A stretch of DNA of 10,629 nucleotides from an uncultured Porphyromonadaceae bacterium (GCA_947166165.1 CAMVDK010000096.1:1-10629); one strand, 5' to 3'; counted from the first letter of the stretch, positions 1 through 7,621 are shown. The notes: generated by a model not told the origin, from the sequence alone. Made by a program: numbers and translations.

Positions 1-16
1 AAATACCATCATAAAA

Positions 17-41
17 AACGCTGAAAAAATTTTTCAGCGTT
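17..41. terminator. AT-rich palindrome, possible terminator
   Basis: The arms aacgctg (17-23) and cagcgtt (35-41) are perfectly complementary, and the A-run and T-run between them extend the stem almost to the centre. Read on the minus strand the hairpin is followed by six or more T, which is terminator-like; on the plus strand no T-run follows. It may end a transcript entering from either side, but no gene is visible on its left inside the window. The assignment rests on symmetry alone. Confidence 0.35.
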
Positions 42-50
42 GAAGTTGGG

Positions 51-76
51 TTAACGCATTGAATTGTGAGCGTTAA
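51..76. repeat. Short inverted repeat ttaacgc/gcgttaa
   Basis: A perfect 7-bp inverted repeat (51-57 and 70-76) is separated by 12 bp and lies just downstream of the palindrome at 17-41. It is followed by an A-run. It could be a hairpin or a binding site for a dimeric regulator upstream of the lipoprotein-led operon. I see nothing else recognisable between 77 and 200. Confidence 0.3.
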
Positions 77-200
77 AAAGGCGTAAAATCGTTGCTGTTG
101 CATTTTTATATCTTAATTGCGGCGTGCCAATTGCGCATGAAATATTAATTTTACACGCTGAAAAGTGCGCCTCGGCCGTTATTATTGGGCAGAGGTGCCG

Positions 201-228
201 CTTGTGTGGCAATTTTTTTGTACTTTTG
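201..228 (+). promoter_or_regulatory. Bacteroidetes-type promoter of the BAM operon
   Basis: The -7 box tacttttg (221-228) fits TAnnTTTG and continues as TTTGCAG, the usual Bacteroidetes form. A cttg at 201-204 is a possible -33 element with a somewhat short 16-bp spacing. Transcription would start near 235, giving a leader of about 15 nt to the ATG at 250. This rules out the in-frame upstream start at 124. Confidence 0.6.
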
Positions 229-249
229 CAGTTTGAAATCAAAGCAACG

Positions 250-1704
250 ATGAGCAACCTCAAAACCCTATATGCGCTGCTGCTAGCCGGCGTGCTGGCC
301 AGCGGACTGATGTCGTGCAACAAGAAAGACGGTGACAGCAACGACTCCTACGTCTACACCACCAGCACGAGCAGTGCGCTGGTGCGCGAATTCGAATTGC
401 AGGCCAACGCCGAGGTGATGGCCGGCCTCGACTCGGTGTTCTTCACCATCGACCCCGAGCGCGGCCTGATTTACAACGCCGACTCGCTGCCCGTGGGCAC
501 CGACGTGAGCGCGCTGAAGGTGACCGTCTCCTTCCGCTCGCCGGTGTCGAAGGCCGTGTTCAGCGTGCTCGACGAGCATAATGTGAGCACCGAATACACC
601 TACACCAGCTCGATGAGCGACGCGCTCGACTTCCGCCATGGCGTGACGCTCACCGTGACCAGCACCGACGGCCTGCGCGTGATGGCCTACAACGTCAAGG
701 TGAACGTCCACAAGACCGAGCCCGACAGCCTGGTGTGGCCCACGGGCGCACGCCGCAACCTGCCAGGAGCCGACGACGACAACTACGCCGTGGGCAGCAC
801 CTCGATGAGCGGCGACCAATACTGGTGCCTGCTGCATCACCAGGGCGGCTACACGATGTCGCACGCCGGTTCGCCCGCCGGCCCCTGGAGCAGCACCAAG
901 CTTGCCGACGACTTTGCCGCCGACGCCACCACGCTCACCGCCTCGGCGGGCGAGCTCTTTGTGCTCGGCACCGACGGCCAGCTGCTCACCAGCACCGACG
1001 GCCTCACCTGGACCGCTGTGGCCGGTGCCCGCTGGAGCGCCATCATCGGCAACTATGAGACCCGCCTGCTGGGCCTGGCCACCGGCTCCGACGGCAAGAC
1101 GCGCTTCGTGGAGCACCCCGCCCGCGAGGGCTACGAGCCCGCTGAGGTGGCCGCCGACTTCCCCGTCAAGCGCTTCTCGCAGCTGCTCACCGTGGGCAGC
1201 GACTGGGCGGTGGCCCCGCAAGCCATTCTTGTGGGCGGACTCAAGGCCGACGGCACGCCCAGCAGCGCCACCTGGGCCTACGACGGGCAGCACTGGGCGA
1301 AAATCAACTCCTCGCAGAGCCTGCTCCCCGCCCTCGAAGGCCCCACACTGCTGAGCTACTACACCCACACCCTCAACACCACCAACCAGCGAGTGAGCCG
1401 GCGAGTGAGCTGGCTGGTGATGGGCGGCCGCCGCGCCGACGGCACGCTCAACACCACCACCTATGTGTCGAACAACCAAGGCATCACCTGGGCCAGAGGC
1501 ACCAGCTCGCTCTCGCAGAGCACCGAGATGCCGCCCTTCTACTGCGCCCAGGCGCTGGTGTACGAGGCCACGCTTGCCCAGGGGGCGGTGCAGTGGCAGT
1601 GCCCCTACATCTACCTGGTGGGCGGACTCGATAGCCAGGGGCAACTGCTGAACAACATCTGGCAGGGCGTGTTGCCGCGCATGACCTTTGTTCCTCTGAA
1701 TTGA
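250..1704 (+). CDS. DUF6242-type lipoprotein with kelch/BNR-like repeats
   Basis: This is a 484-residue putative lipoprotein. The start has a lipoprotein signal: a short basic N-terminus, a hydrophobic stretch and the lipobox LMSC with the lipidated Cys at residue 23, followed by KKDGDSND. An N-terminal Ig-like region (about 30-155) contains FTIDPERGLIYNADSLPVGT, which resembles the start of Bacteroidetes DUF6242 proteins. The C-terminal two thirds look like a beta-propeller: kelch-like blades begin near 326, 387 and 453 (VGG or MGG followed by a trailing W), with Asp-box-like motifs STDGLTW and SNNQGITW. No catalytic residues are evident, so a binding or scaffolding role is an inference. The stop lies 17 bp before the PorG-like gene, so it is probably the first gene of the envelope operon. 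The start at 124 is rejected because it lies upstream of the promoter box. The family is fairly secure, the function unknown. Confidence 0.85.
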   Translation: MSNLKTLYALLLAGVLASGLMSCNKKDGDSNDSYVYTTSTSSALVREFELQANAEVMAGLDSVFFTIDPERGLIYNADSLPVGTDVSALKVTVSFRSPVSKAVFSVLDEHNVSTEYTYTSSMSDALDFRHGVTLTVTSTDGLRVMAYNVKVNVHKTEPDSLVWPTGARRNLPGADDDNYAVGSTSMSGDQYWCLLHHQGGYTMSHAGSPAGPWSSTKLADDFAADATTLTASAGELFVLGTDGQLLTSTDGLTWTAVAGARWSAIIGNYETRLLGLATGSDGKTRFVEHPAREGYEPAEVAADFPVKRFSQLLTVGSDWAVAPQAILVGGLKADGTPSSATWAYDGQHWAKINSSQSLLPALEGPTLLSYYTHTLNTTNQRVSRRVSWLVMGGRRADGTLNTTTYVSNNQGITWARGTSSLSQSTEMPPFYCAQALVYEATLAQGAVQWQCPYIYLVGGLDSQGQLLNNIWQGVLPRMTFVPLN

Positions 1705-1721
1705 AAAACGGGCTTCCCATC

Positions 1722-2393
1722 ATGAGACGTGTGCTGATACTCATAACACTGTGGCTGCTGGGCGCCGGGGCCGTCCTGGCGCAGGAATACCGCTACGAGG
1801 TAGGCCCCACGCTGGGCATGGCCGGCTATCTGGGCGACGTGAACAAGAGCAACATGTGGGCCCACCCCGGCCTGGCCGCCGGGGCCATGCTGCGCTACGT
1901 GGCCAACAGCCGCTGGGCCTTCAAGGGCAACCTGACCTACGCCCGCATCAGCGGCTCCACACGCAACACCGACATGCGCTGGCCCGGCGGACTGGGCGTT
2001 GACTTCAAGTCGAACCTCTACGACCTGAGCGCCACGGCCGAGTTCAACTTCTTCCACTTCGGCGCCGGCCCTCGCTACAAGAACTACAAGCGCCTGTCGC
2101 CCTACATGGTGCTCGGCCTGGGCGCCGTACTCTCGTCGACGGGCAGCGGCAACACCGGCATCTCCTTCACCCTGCCCATGGGAGTGGGGGTGAAATACAA
2201 AATCAAGGAGCGGCTCAACGTGGGGTTCGAATTCACCATGCGCAAGGATTTCGGCGACAAGCTCGACAACGTGTCGGACCCCTACGGCATCAAGCACACC
2301 TTTGCCAAGAACACCGACTGGCACTCGCTGGCGCTCTTCACCGTGACTTACGAGTTCAGCAAGCGCTGCACCAAATGCCACTACGTGGAGTGA
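1722..2393 (+). CDS. DUF6089 family (PorG-like) outer-membrane barrel protein
   Basis: This 223-residue protein has a signal peptide ending near A20 (AVLA, then QEYRYEVG). It continues as alternating short beta strands rich in Gly and aromatic residues, with landmarks GYLGDVNKSN, FNFFHFG, RLSPYMVLGLGA, GVGVKYKIKERLN and GFEFTMRKDF. The C-terminus KRCTKC keeps the paired Cys usual for the family. DUF6089 includes PorG of Porphyromonas gingivalis, an outer-membrane component linked to type IX secretion; from memory, that gene also sits next to uppS, bamA and skp homologues. Whether this species has type IX secretion cannot be told from the window, so a general barrel role is the safe call. The ATG at 1722 is preferred over an in-frame TTG at 1701 that overlaps the previous stop, because it places the signal peptide correctly. 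The gap to uppS is 20 bp. Confidence 0.85.
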   Translation: MRRVLILITLWLLGAGAVLAQEYRYEVGPTLGMAGYLGDVNKSNMWAHPGLAAGAMLRYVANSRWAFKGNLTYARISGSTRNTDMRWPGGLGVDFKSNLYDLSATAEFNFFHFGAGPRYKNYKRLSPYMVLGLGAVLSSTGSGNTGISFTLPMGVGVKYKIKERLNVGFEFTMRKDFGDKLDNVSDPYGIKHTFAKNTDWHSLALFTVTYEFSKRCTKCHYVE

Positions 2394-2413
2394 ACACTAA
2401 CTAGAGAACTACG

Positions 2414-3163
2414 ATGAACTGGAGAGACGAAATAGACCTCACCCGCCTGCCGCAGCACGTGGCCATCATCATGGACGGCAACGGCCGCTGGGCCAAGGAG
2501 CACGGCCACGACCGCTCGTTCGGCCACGAGAACGGCGTGACCACCGTCAGGCAAATCACCGAGATGGCCAGCGAACTGGGACTGCGCTTCCTCACGCTCT
2601 ACACCTTCTCGACCGAGAACTGGAACCGTCCGCAGCAAGAGGTGGACCTGCTCATGCACCTGGTGGTGACCGCCATCGAGCAGCAGACGCCCGACCTGGT
2701 GCGCAACAACGTGCGCCTGACGGCCATCGGCCACCTGCAGCGCATGCCCGAGTTCGCCCGCGAGCGCCTGCAGCGATGCATGGCCGACACCGCCCACTGC
2801 ACCGGCCTCACCCTGTGCCTGGCGCTGAGCTACTCCGCCCGCTGGGAAATCGTGGAGGCCTGCCGCGCCATCGCACAGCAGGCACACGACGGCACCCTCG
2901 ACCCCGCCAGCATCGACGACAACCTCTTCGCCAGCCACCTGGCCACCGCCGCCATGCCCGACCCCGACCTGCTCATTCGCACCGGCGGGGACCTGAGAGT
3001 GAGCAACTACCTGCTGTGGCAAATCGCCTACAGCGAGCTATATTTCACCGACAAGTACTGGCCCGACTTCACCAAAGACGACTTCTGCCAGGCCATCGCC
3101 CGCTACCAGAAGCGGGAACGGCGCTACGGCAAGACCAGCGAGCAAGTGGCCAACACCCAATAA
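2414..3163 (+). CDS. uppS: Undecaprenyl diphosphate synthase (isoprenyl transferase)
   Basis: This 249-residue cytosolic cis-prenyltransferase condenses farnesyl diphosphate with eight isopentenyl diphosphates. The product is the C55 lipid carrier for peptidoglycan, O-antigen and capsule synthesis. Signature motifs are intact: HVAIIMDGNGRWA with the Mg-binding and catalytic Asp at D21, GHENGVTTVR, LYTFSTENWNRP, LSYSARWEI, DPDLLIRTGG, SNYLLWQ, and SELYFTDKYWPDF near the C-terminus. The tail RERRYGKTSEQ is typical of Bacteroidetes members. One oddity: the RTGGE motif, whose Glu (E213 in E. coli) is a metal ligand, reads RTGGD here, with D193 replacing Glu. The rest is well conserved, so I expect an active enzyme. 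It lies between the PorG-like gene and bamA, a common Bacteroidales arrangement that links lipid carrier supply to outer-membrane assembly. No separate promoter is seen. Confidence 0.97.
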   Translation: MNWRDEIDLTRLPQHVAIIMDGNGRWAKEHGHDRSFGHENGVTTVRQITEMASELGLRFLTLYTFSTENWNRPQQEVDLLMHLVVTAIEQQTPDLVRNNVRLTAIGHLQRMPEFARERLQRCMADTAHCTGLTLCLALSYSARWEIVEACRAIAQQAHDGTLDPASIDDNLFASHLATAAMPDPDLLIRTGGDLRVSNYLLWQIAYSELYFTDKYWPDFTKDDFCQAIARYQKRERRYGKTSEQVANTQ

Positions 3164-3218
3164 TCACCCCCCAAAAAAACCGACAACTTCTCATCCTCCC
3201 TTTTTACAGCAACCCAAT

Positions 3219-5867
3219 ATGCGCGACAAAATACTCCTGTTTGCGATGATGCTGGCCCTGGCCGCCTCGGGCGTCCGGGCACAGACCACCAAGGAAACCT
3301 ACACCGTGGGCGACACGATCTACTATCCGAAGGTCGTGTTCACCGGCGCGCCGTCGAAATATGAAATCGCCGGCATCCGCGTCGAGGGCGTGGACAACTA
3401 CGACGACAACATCATCATCGGCTACTCGGGCCTGACCATCGGGCAGCGCATCGACATCCCCGGCGACGAGCTCAAGGCCGCCGCCAAGCGCTTCTGGCGC
3501 CAGGGCCTGTTCTCGAAGGTGCAGATCCAGGTGGAGAAGATGTGCGGCGACCGCGCCTGGCTCCTGCTCAGCCTGAGGCAGCAACCGCGCATCTCGCAGG
3601 TCAACTTCCTGGGAGTGAAAAGCGGCGAGAAGAAGGACCTGCTCGAGCGCCTGGGCTCCATGACCGGCAGCCAGATGACGCCCAACATCGCCAACCGCAT
3701 CAAGACCATCGTCGAGAAGTATTTCGCCGGCAAGGGCTTCGAGAAGGCCGAGTGCACCGTCAGGCAGACCGACGACCTGAGCAAGCAGAACGAGGTGATT
3801 GTCGACATCGACGTCAACAAGAACGAGAAAATCAAGGTGCACAAAATCTATATCGAGGGCAACCACGTGCTCAGCGACCGCGCCATCAAGCGCACCATGA
3901 AGAAGACCAACGAGAAGAACAGCCTGATCAAGCTCTTCAGCCAAAAGAAGTTTGTGCGCACCGACTACGAGGAGGACCTGCAGCGCATCGTCGACAAGTA
4001 TAACGAAAAGGGCTACCGCGACGCGCGCATCGTGGCCGACACCGTGACCAACTACAACGAGAAACTCGTCGACGTGCACATCACCGTGGAGGAGGGGCAG
4101 CGCTACTACATCAACAACATCTCGTGGGTGGGCAACACCGTCTACCCCACCGCCCTGCTCGACGACGTGCTCGGCATCCGCAAGGGCGACGTCTACAACC
4201 AGAAGCTGCTCAACAAGCGCACGCAGGAAGACGACGACGCCGTGGCCAACCTCTATATGAACAACGGCTACCTCTTCTACCAGCTCATCCCCGTAGAGGC
4301 CAAAATCGAAGGCGACAGCATCGACCTGGAGATGCGCATGTACGAGGGCAAGCAGGCCCGCATCAACAAGGTGGTGATCAACGGCAACGACCGCCTCTAC
4401 GAGAAGGTGGTGCGGCGCGAGCTGCGCATCCGCCCCGGCGAACTCTTCTCGAAGAACGACCTCATGCGCTCGGCACGCGAAATCGCACAGACCGGGCACT
4501 TCGACCCCGAGAAGATGGACATCCGGCCCGAGCCCAACGAGGAGAACGGCACCGTCGACATCATCCTCAACCTCGAGTCGAAGGCCAACGACCAGATCGA
4601 GTTCTCGGCCGGATGGGGACAGACCGGCATCCTGGGCAAGCTCAGCCTCAAGTTCACCAACTTCTCGATCAAGAACCTCTTCCACCCGTCGGCCTACCGC
4701 GGCATCATCCCGCAGGGCGACGGACAGACGTTCACCATCAGCGCACAGACCAACGCCAAATACTACCAGGCCTACAGCCTGTCGTTCCTCGACCCGTGGT
4801 TCGGCGGCAAGCGCCCCAACTCGCTCTCGGTGTCGGCCTTCTACAGCCGCCAGACCGGCATCAACTCCTCCTACTATAACCGCCAGTACTCCAACTACTA
4901 CAACAACATGATGATGAACGGCGGCTACTACTACAACAACCCCTACGCCTACAGCGGCACAGGGTCGTCGTACTACTACGAAAACGCCTACGACCCCAGC
5001 AAATACCTGCAGATGGCCGGCGTGACGGTGGGATTCGGCAAGCGACTCAAGTGGCCCGACGACTACTTCACCTTCATGGCCGACATCAGCTACCAGTGGT
5101 ACAGCCTCAAGAACTGGGAATACCTTTATTATATGAACAACGGCGTGTCGAACTCCATCGTGCTCGGCTTCACCCTCTCGCGCAACAGCATCGACAACCC
5201 GCTCTACACCCGCAAGGGCAGCTCGTTCTCGCTCAGCTTCCACGCCACCCCGCCAGCCAGCATGTTCGGCAAGAAAAACTGGAAAGCCCTGAGCGCCTCC
5301 ACCCTCGAGGCCGACAAGAAGGAACTCTACAAATGGATTGAATACTGGAAACTCAAGTTCCAGGCCAAGACCTACACCCCGCTCACCGACCCCGACGGCC
5401 GCTGGACGCTCGTGCTCATGACCCGCGCCGACTTCGGTCTGCTCGGCAGCTGGAACAAGCACATCCGGTCGCCCTTCGAGACCTTCTATGTGGGCGGCGA
5501 CGGCATGAGCGGCAGCTACACCTACGCCACCGAGACCATCGCCCTGCGCGGCTACGAGAACGGAGCCTTCACCCCATGGGGCTACGACGCCTACGCCTAC
5601 GACCGCTTCGTGGTCGAGCTCCACTTCCCGCTCATGCTCTCCACCAGCGCCACCATCTATCCGCTCGTCTTCCTCGAGGGAGGCAACGCCTGGACCAGCG
5701 TGAGCAAGTTCAACCCCTTCGACATCAAGCGCTCGGCAGGTGTGGGCGCGCGCATCTTCCTGCCCATGATTGGCATGATGGGCATCGACTGGGGCTATGG
5801 CTTCGACACGGTGTTCGGCAAGAAGGGCGGCAGCAACTTCCACTTCGTGCTCGGACAGGAGTTTTAA
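3219..5867 (+). CDS. bamA: Outer-membrane protein assembly factor BamA
   Basis: This 882-residue BamA/Omp85 protein is the essential insertase that folds beta-barrel proteins into the outer membrane. The signal peptide ends near A21 (GVRA, then QTTKE). Five POTRA domains follow, at roughly 47-122, 123-203, 204-293, 294-376 and 377-454, with repeated cores such as IAGIRVEGVD, KIYIEGNHVLSD, NNISWVGNTVYP and KVVINGNDRLYEK. The C-terminal barrel begins near 458 (IEFSAGWGQTG). The L6-loop signature, usually (V/I)RGF or RGY, is LRGYENG at 776-782. The last residue is Phe (VLGQEF), fitting a beta signal. An inserted region at about 550-596 has 15 Tyr in 47 residues and is probably a surface loop. 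A 55-bp spacer with C6 and A7 runs separates it from uppS, and 86 bp separate it from the first skp, its functional partner. Length is normal for Bacteroidales BamA. Confidence 0.97.
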   Translation: MRDKILLFAMMLALAASGVRAQTTKETYTVGDTIYYPKVVFTGAPSKYEIAGIRVEGVDNYDDNIIIGYSGLTIGQRIDIPGDELKAAAKRFWRQGLFSKVQIQVEKMCGDRAWLLLSLRQQPRISQVNFLGVKSGEKKDLLERLGSMTGSQMTPNIANRIKTIVEKYFAGKGFEKAECTVRQTDDLSKQNEVIVDIDVNKNEKIKVHKIYIEGNHVLSDRAIKRTMKKTNEKNSLIKLFSQKKFVRTDYEEDLQRIVDKYNEKGYRDARIVADTVTNYNEKLVDVHITVEEGQRYYINNISWVGNTVYPTALLDDVLGIRKGDVYNQKLLNKRTQEDDDAVANLYMNNGYLFYQLIPVEAKIEGDSIDLEMRMYEGKQARINKVVINGNDRLYEKVVRRELRIRPGELFSKNDLMRSAREIAQTGHFDPEKMDIRPEPNEENGTVDIILNLESKANDQIEFSAGWGQTGILGKLSLKFTNFSIKNLFHPSAYRGIIPQGDGQTFTISAQTNAKYYQAYSLSFLDPWFGGKRPNSLSVSAFYSRQTGINSSYYNRQYSNYYNNMMMNGGYYYNNPYAYSGTGSSYYYENAYDPSKYLQMAGVTVGFGKRLKWPDDYFTFMADISYQWYSLKNWEYLYYMNNGVSNSIVLGFTLSRNSIDNPLYTRKGSSFSLSFHATPPASMFGKKNWKALSASTLEADKKELYKWIEYWKLKFQAKTYTPLTDPDGRWTLVLMTRADFGLLGSWNKHIRSPFETFYVGGDGMSGSYTYATETIALRGYENGAFTPWGYDAYAYDRFVVELHFPLMLSTSATIYPLVFLEGGNAWTSVSKFNPFDIKRSAGVGARIFLPMIGMMGIDWGYGFDTVFGKKGGSNFHFVLGQEF

Positions 5868-5953
5868 ACCTTTCACGCCCGCCGATGTCAAAACCAACGA
5901 GTTTTTCATCCTCACACAAAGTAAAACCACACATCACAACTTAACACCCGAAT

Positions 5954-6469
5954 ATGAAAAAGATTGCATTAGCATTGTTTGCCGCTCTGGCCTGCATGTT
6001 CACGGCCGACGCGCAGAAGTTCGCTCTCGTCGACATGGAGTATGTGCTCAAGAATATCCCGGCCTACGAGATGGCCAACGAGCAACTCAACCAGGTGTCG
6101 CAGCGCTGGCAGCGCGAGGTGGACGACCTCAAGAAGGAGGCCGACACCATGTACAAGAACTACCAGAGCGACATGGTGTTCCTCACCGACGAGCAGAAGA
6201 AGAAGAAAGAGGAAGAAATCGTGGCCAAGGAGAAAGAGGCCCAGCAGTTGCAGTACAAGTACTTCGGCCCCCAGGGCGAGCTCTTCAAAAAGCGCCAGTC
6301 GCTCATCAAGCCCATCCAGGACGACATCTACAACGCCGTGAAGAAGGTGAGCGAGGAGCGCGGCTTCCAGGTCATCTTCGACCGTGCCTCGAGCCAGAGC
6401 ATCATCTTCGCCAGCCCCCGCATCGACGTGAGCAACGAGGTGCTCGCCAAGCTCGGCTACGGAAAGTGA
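5954..6469 (+). CDS. skp: Skp/OmpH-family periplasmic chaperone, copy 1
   Basis: This 171-residue protein has a signal peptide (MKKIALALF..., cleavage after TADA, then QKFALVDM). A beta strand with the family motif ALVDMEYVLKNIP follows, then a long charged coiled coil (about 45-130, KKKKEEEIVAKEKE), then the C-terminal strand GFQVIFDRAS and the tail VLAKLGYGK. Skp trimers hold unfolded outer-membrane proteins in the periplasm and deliver them to BamA, encoded just upstream. The start is the only ATG that gives a proper signal peptide. The 86-bp upstream gap has no visible TAnnTTTG box, so it is probably read from the operon promoter. It differs from the two following copies in its coiled-coil arm and looks like the more ancestral paralogue. 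Confidence 0.93.
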   Translation: MKKIALALFAALACMFTADAQKFALVDMEYVLKNIPAYEMANEQLNQVSQRWQREVDDLKKEADTMYKNYQSDMVFLTDEQKKKKEEEIVAKEKEAQQLQYKYFGPQGELFKKRQSLIKPIQDDIYNAVKKVSEERGFQVIFDRASSQSIIFASPRIDVSNEVLAKLGYGK

Positions 6470-6518
6470 AATGCCCCTAGTCTCCTAGAAAAACAAACCA
6501 TCTAACCCTATAAACAAA

Positions 6519-7025
6519 ATGTTAAAGAAAATTTTGCTCGCAGTCCTCGTGGCTGCCCCCATGTGCCTGATGGCGCAAGCCCCCAAGTTCGGATACGTCA
6601 ACCCCCTCGAAATCTTCAATGTGATGCCCGAGCGCGCAACGGCCGAGAACACCCTCAAGACCGCCGCCGACAAGTTCGACACCGAAGCCAAGAACCTGCA
6701 AGACGCCTTCCAGAAGAAGGTGGCCGACTACGAGGCACAGGCCAAAGACCCCAGCACGCCCGACGCCATCAAGCAGCGCCATGAGGAAGAACTGCAGAAC
6801 GAGTATCAGAAAATCATGAACTTCCAGCAGACCGCCCAGCAGGAGCTGAGCAAGCAGCAGGAACAGCTGCTCGCACCCATCCAGCAGAAACTGCAAGACG
6901 CCATCAAGGCCGTAGGCGCCGAGGGCGGCTACACCTTCATCTACGACTCCTCATCGCTGCTCTACACCGGCAACGGCGCCGAGGACATCTCCGCCAAGGT
7001 GAAGGCCAAGCTGGGCATCAAGTAA
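6519..7025 (+). CDS. skp: Skp/OmpH-family periplasmic chaperone, copy 2
   Basis: This 168-residue protein starts with a signal peptide (MLKKILLAVLVAAP, cleavage near LMA, then QAPKFGYVN). It has the motif FGYVNPLEIFNVMPE, a Gln- and Glu-rich coiled coil (about 40-125), the closing strand YTFIYDSSS and the tail VKAKLGIK. It carries a segment ADYEAQAKDPSTPDAIKQR that has a close counterpart in copy 3 but not in copy 1, so copies 2 and 3 probably arose by a later duplication. The start is preceded by an A-rich stretch (ctataaacaaa) instead of a Shine-Dalgarno, usual for Bacteroidetes. The gap from copy 1 is 49 bp. Role by family: holding unfolded barrel proteins for BamA. Confidence 0.92.
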   Translation: MLKKILLAVLVAAPMCLMAQAPKFGYVNPLEIFNVMPERATAENTLKTAADKFDTEAKNLQDAFQKKVADYEAQAKDPSTPDAIKQRHEEELQNEYQKIMNFQQTAQQELSKQQEQLLAPIQQKLQDAIKAVGAEGGYTFIYDSSSLLYTGNGAEDISAKVKAKLGIK

Positions 7026-7037
7026 GCCTCGACCGCC

Positions 7038-7547
7038 ATGTCGACACGAAAACTATTGCTCGCGATGTCCCTGCTCGTGCTGCCCCTGCTGGCCGCCGCG
7101 CAGGGCATCGCCGTCTACAACGGGCAGGCCGTCTTCAACGCCATGAGCGAGAAGGCCGACGCCGAGGCGCAGCTCAAGCGCGCCAGCGACCGACTTCAGG
7201 CTGAGTACAAGCAGCTGCAGGAAGAGTTCAACCGCAAGTATGCCGACTATCAGACGCTGGCCGCCGACCCCGAGACCCCAGCCAGCATCAAGGAGCGCCG
7301 CATGCAGGAAATCCAGGAGAGCGACAAGATGATCCGCGCCTTCCAGCAGCGCGCCGAGGCCGACCTGCAGCAACTGCGCGGCCAGCTCACCACCCCGCTC
7401 CGCGCCGCCATCCAGGCCGCCGTCAAGGAAGTGGGCGACCAGGCCGGCTTTGCCGTCATCATCGACAGCTCGCAGGGAGCAGTGTCGTATGTCGGAGCCG
7501 CCACGCCCGACGTCACCGAGCAAGTGAAGAAAAAACTCGGTCTTTAA
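7038..7547 (+). CDS. skp: Skp/OmpH-family periplasmic chaperone, copy 3
   Basis: This 169-residue protein has a signal peptide (MSTRKLLLAMSLLVLPLLAAA, then QGIAVYN). It then shows AVYNGQAVFNAMSEK, a coiled coil (about 40-125) containing ADYQTLAADPETPASIKER, the strand GFAVIIDSS and the tail QVKKKLGL. It starts only 12 bp after copy 2, so the two are almost certainly co-transcribed and perhaps translationally coupled. It is the last gene of the operon; a terminator follows at 7590-7621. A third adjacent Skp is more than I would expect, two being the number I recall for related genomes. It may be specialised for certain clients or form mixed trimers; this is inference. Confidence 0.9.
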   Translation: MSTRKLLLAMSLLVLPLLAAAQGIAVYNGQAVFNAMSEKADAEAQLKRASDRLQAEYKQLQEEFNRKYADYQTLAADPETPASIKERRMQEIQESDKMIRAFQQRAEADLQQLRGQLTTPLRAAIQAAVKEVGDQAGFAVIIDSSQGAVSYVGAATPDVTEQVKKKLGL

Positions 7548-7555
7548 CCCGCACC

Positions 7556-7572
7556 GCGGCCACTCTGGCCGC
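7556..7572 (+). repeat. GC hairpin after skp copy 3
   Basis: A perfect 7-bp stem (gcggcca/tggccgc) with a ctc loop lies 8 bp after the stop codon of the third skp gene. No T-run follows. It may help protect the 3' end or slow polymerase before the terminator just downstream. Confidence 0.4.
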
Positions 7573-7589
7573 ACCCACCCATCAAGCGA

Positions 7590-7621
7590 GGGGGCGCCTT
7601 CATCCAGGCACCCCCGTTTTT
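7590..7621 (+). terminator. Rho-independent terminator of the BAM operon
   Basis: The stem gggggcgcct / aggcaccccc has 9 of 10 pairs matched (one C-A mismatch) and a 6-nt loop, and is followed directly by gttttt. It lies 42 bp after the last skp stop codon and closes the seven-gene plus-strand operon. Confidence 0.8.

Noticed and set aside
124..249. N-terminal extension of the lipoprotein gene to an ATG at 124
   Set aside because: It would begin upstream of the promoter box at 221-228 and bury the lipoprotein signal peptide in the interior.
283..1644. A 453-codon open frame on the minus strand opposite the DUF6242 gene
   Set aside because: Low-complexity Gly/Ala/His/Val translation, no signal or domain, and antisense to a gene with a clear lipobox and family motif.
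1701..1721. TTG start for the PorG-like gene overlapping the previous stop
   Set aside because: The ATG at 1722 gives a standard signal peptide; the seven extra residues weaken it.
3204..5930. A 908-codon open frame on the minus strand opposite bamA
   Set aside because: It is antisense to a complete, unmistakable bamA. Its product is a repetitive Val/His/Ala/Glu string without domains, an artefact of GC-rich codon usage.
6519..7547. Skp copies 2 and 3 as an assembly duplication
   Set aside because: Their nucleotide sequences differ throughout; only short protein motifs are shared, so they are genuine paralogues.
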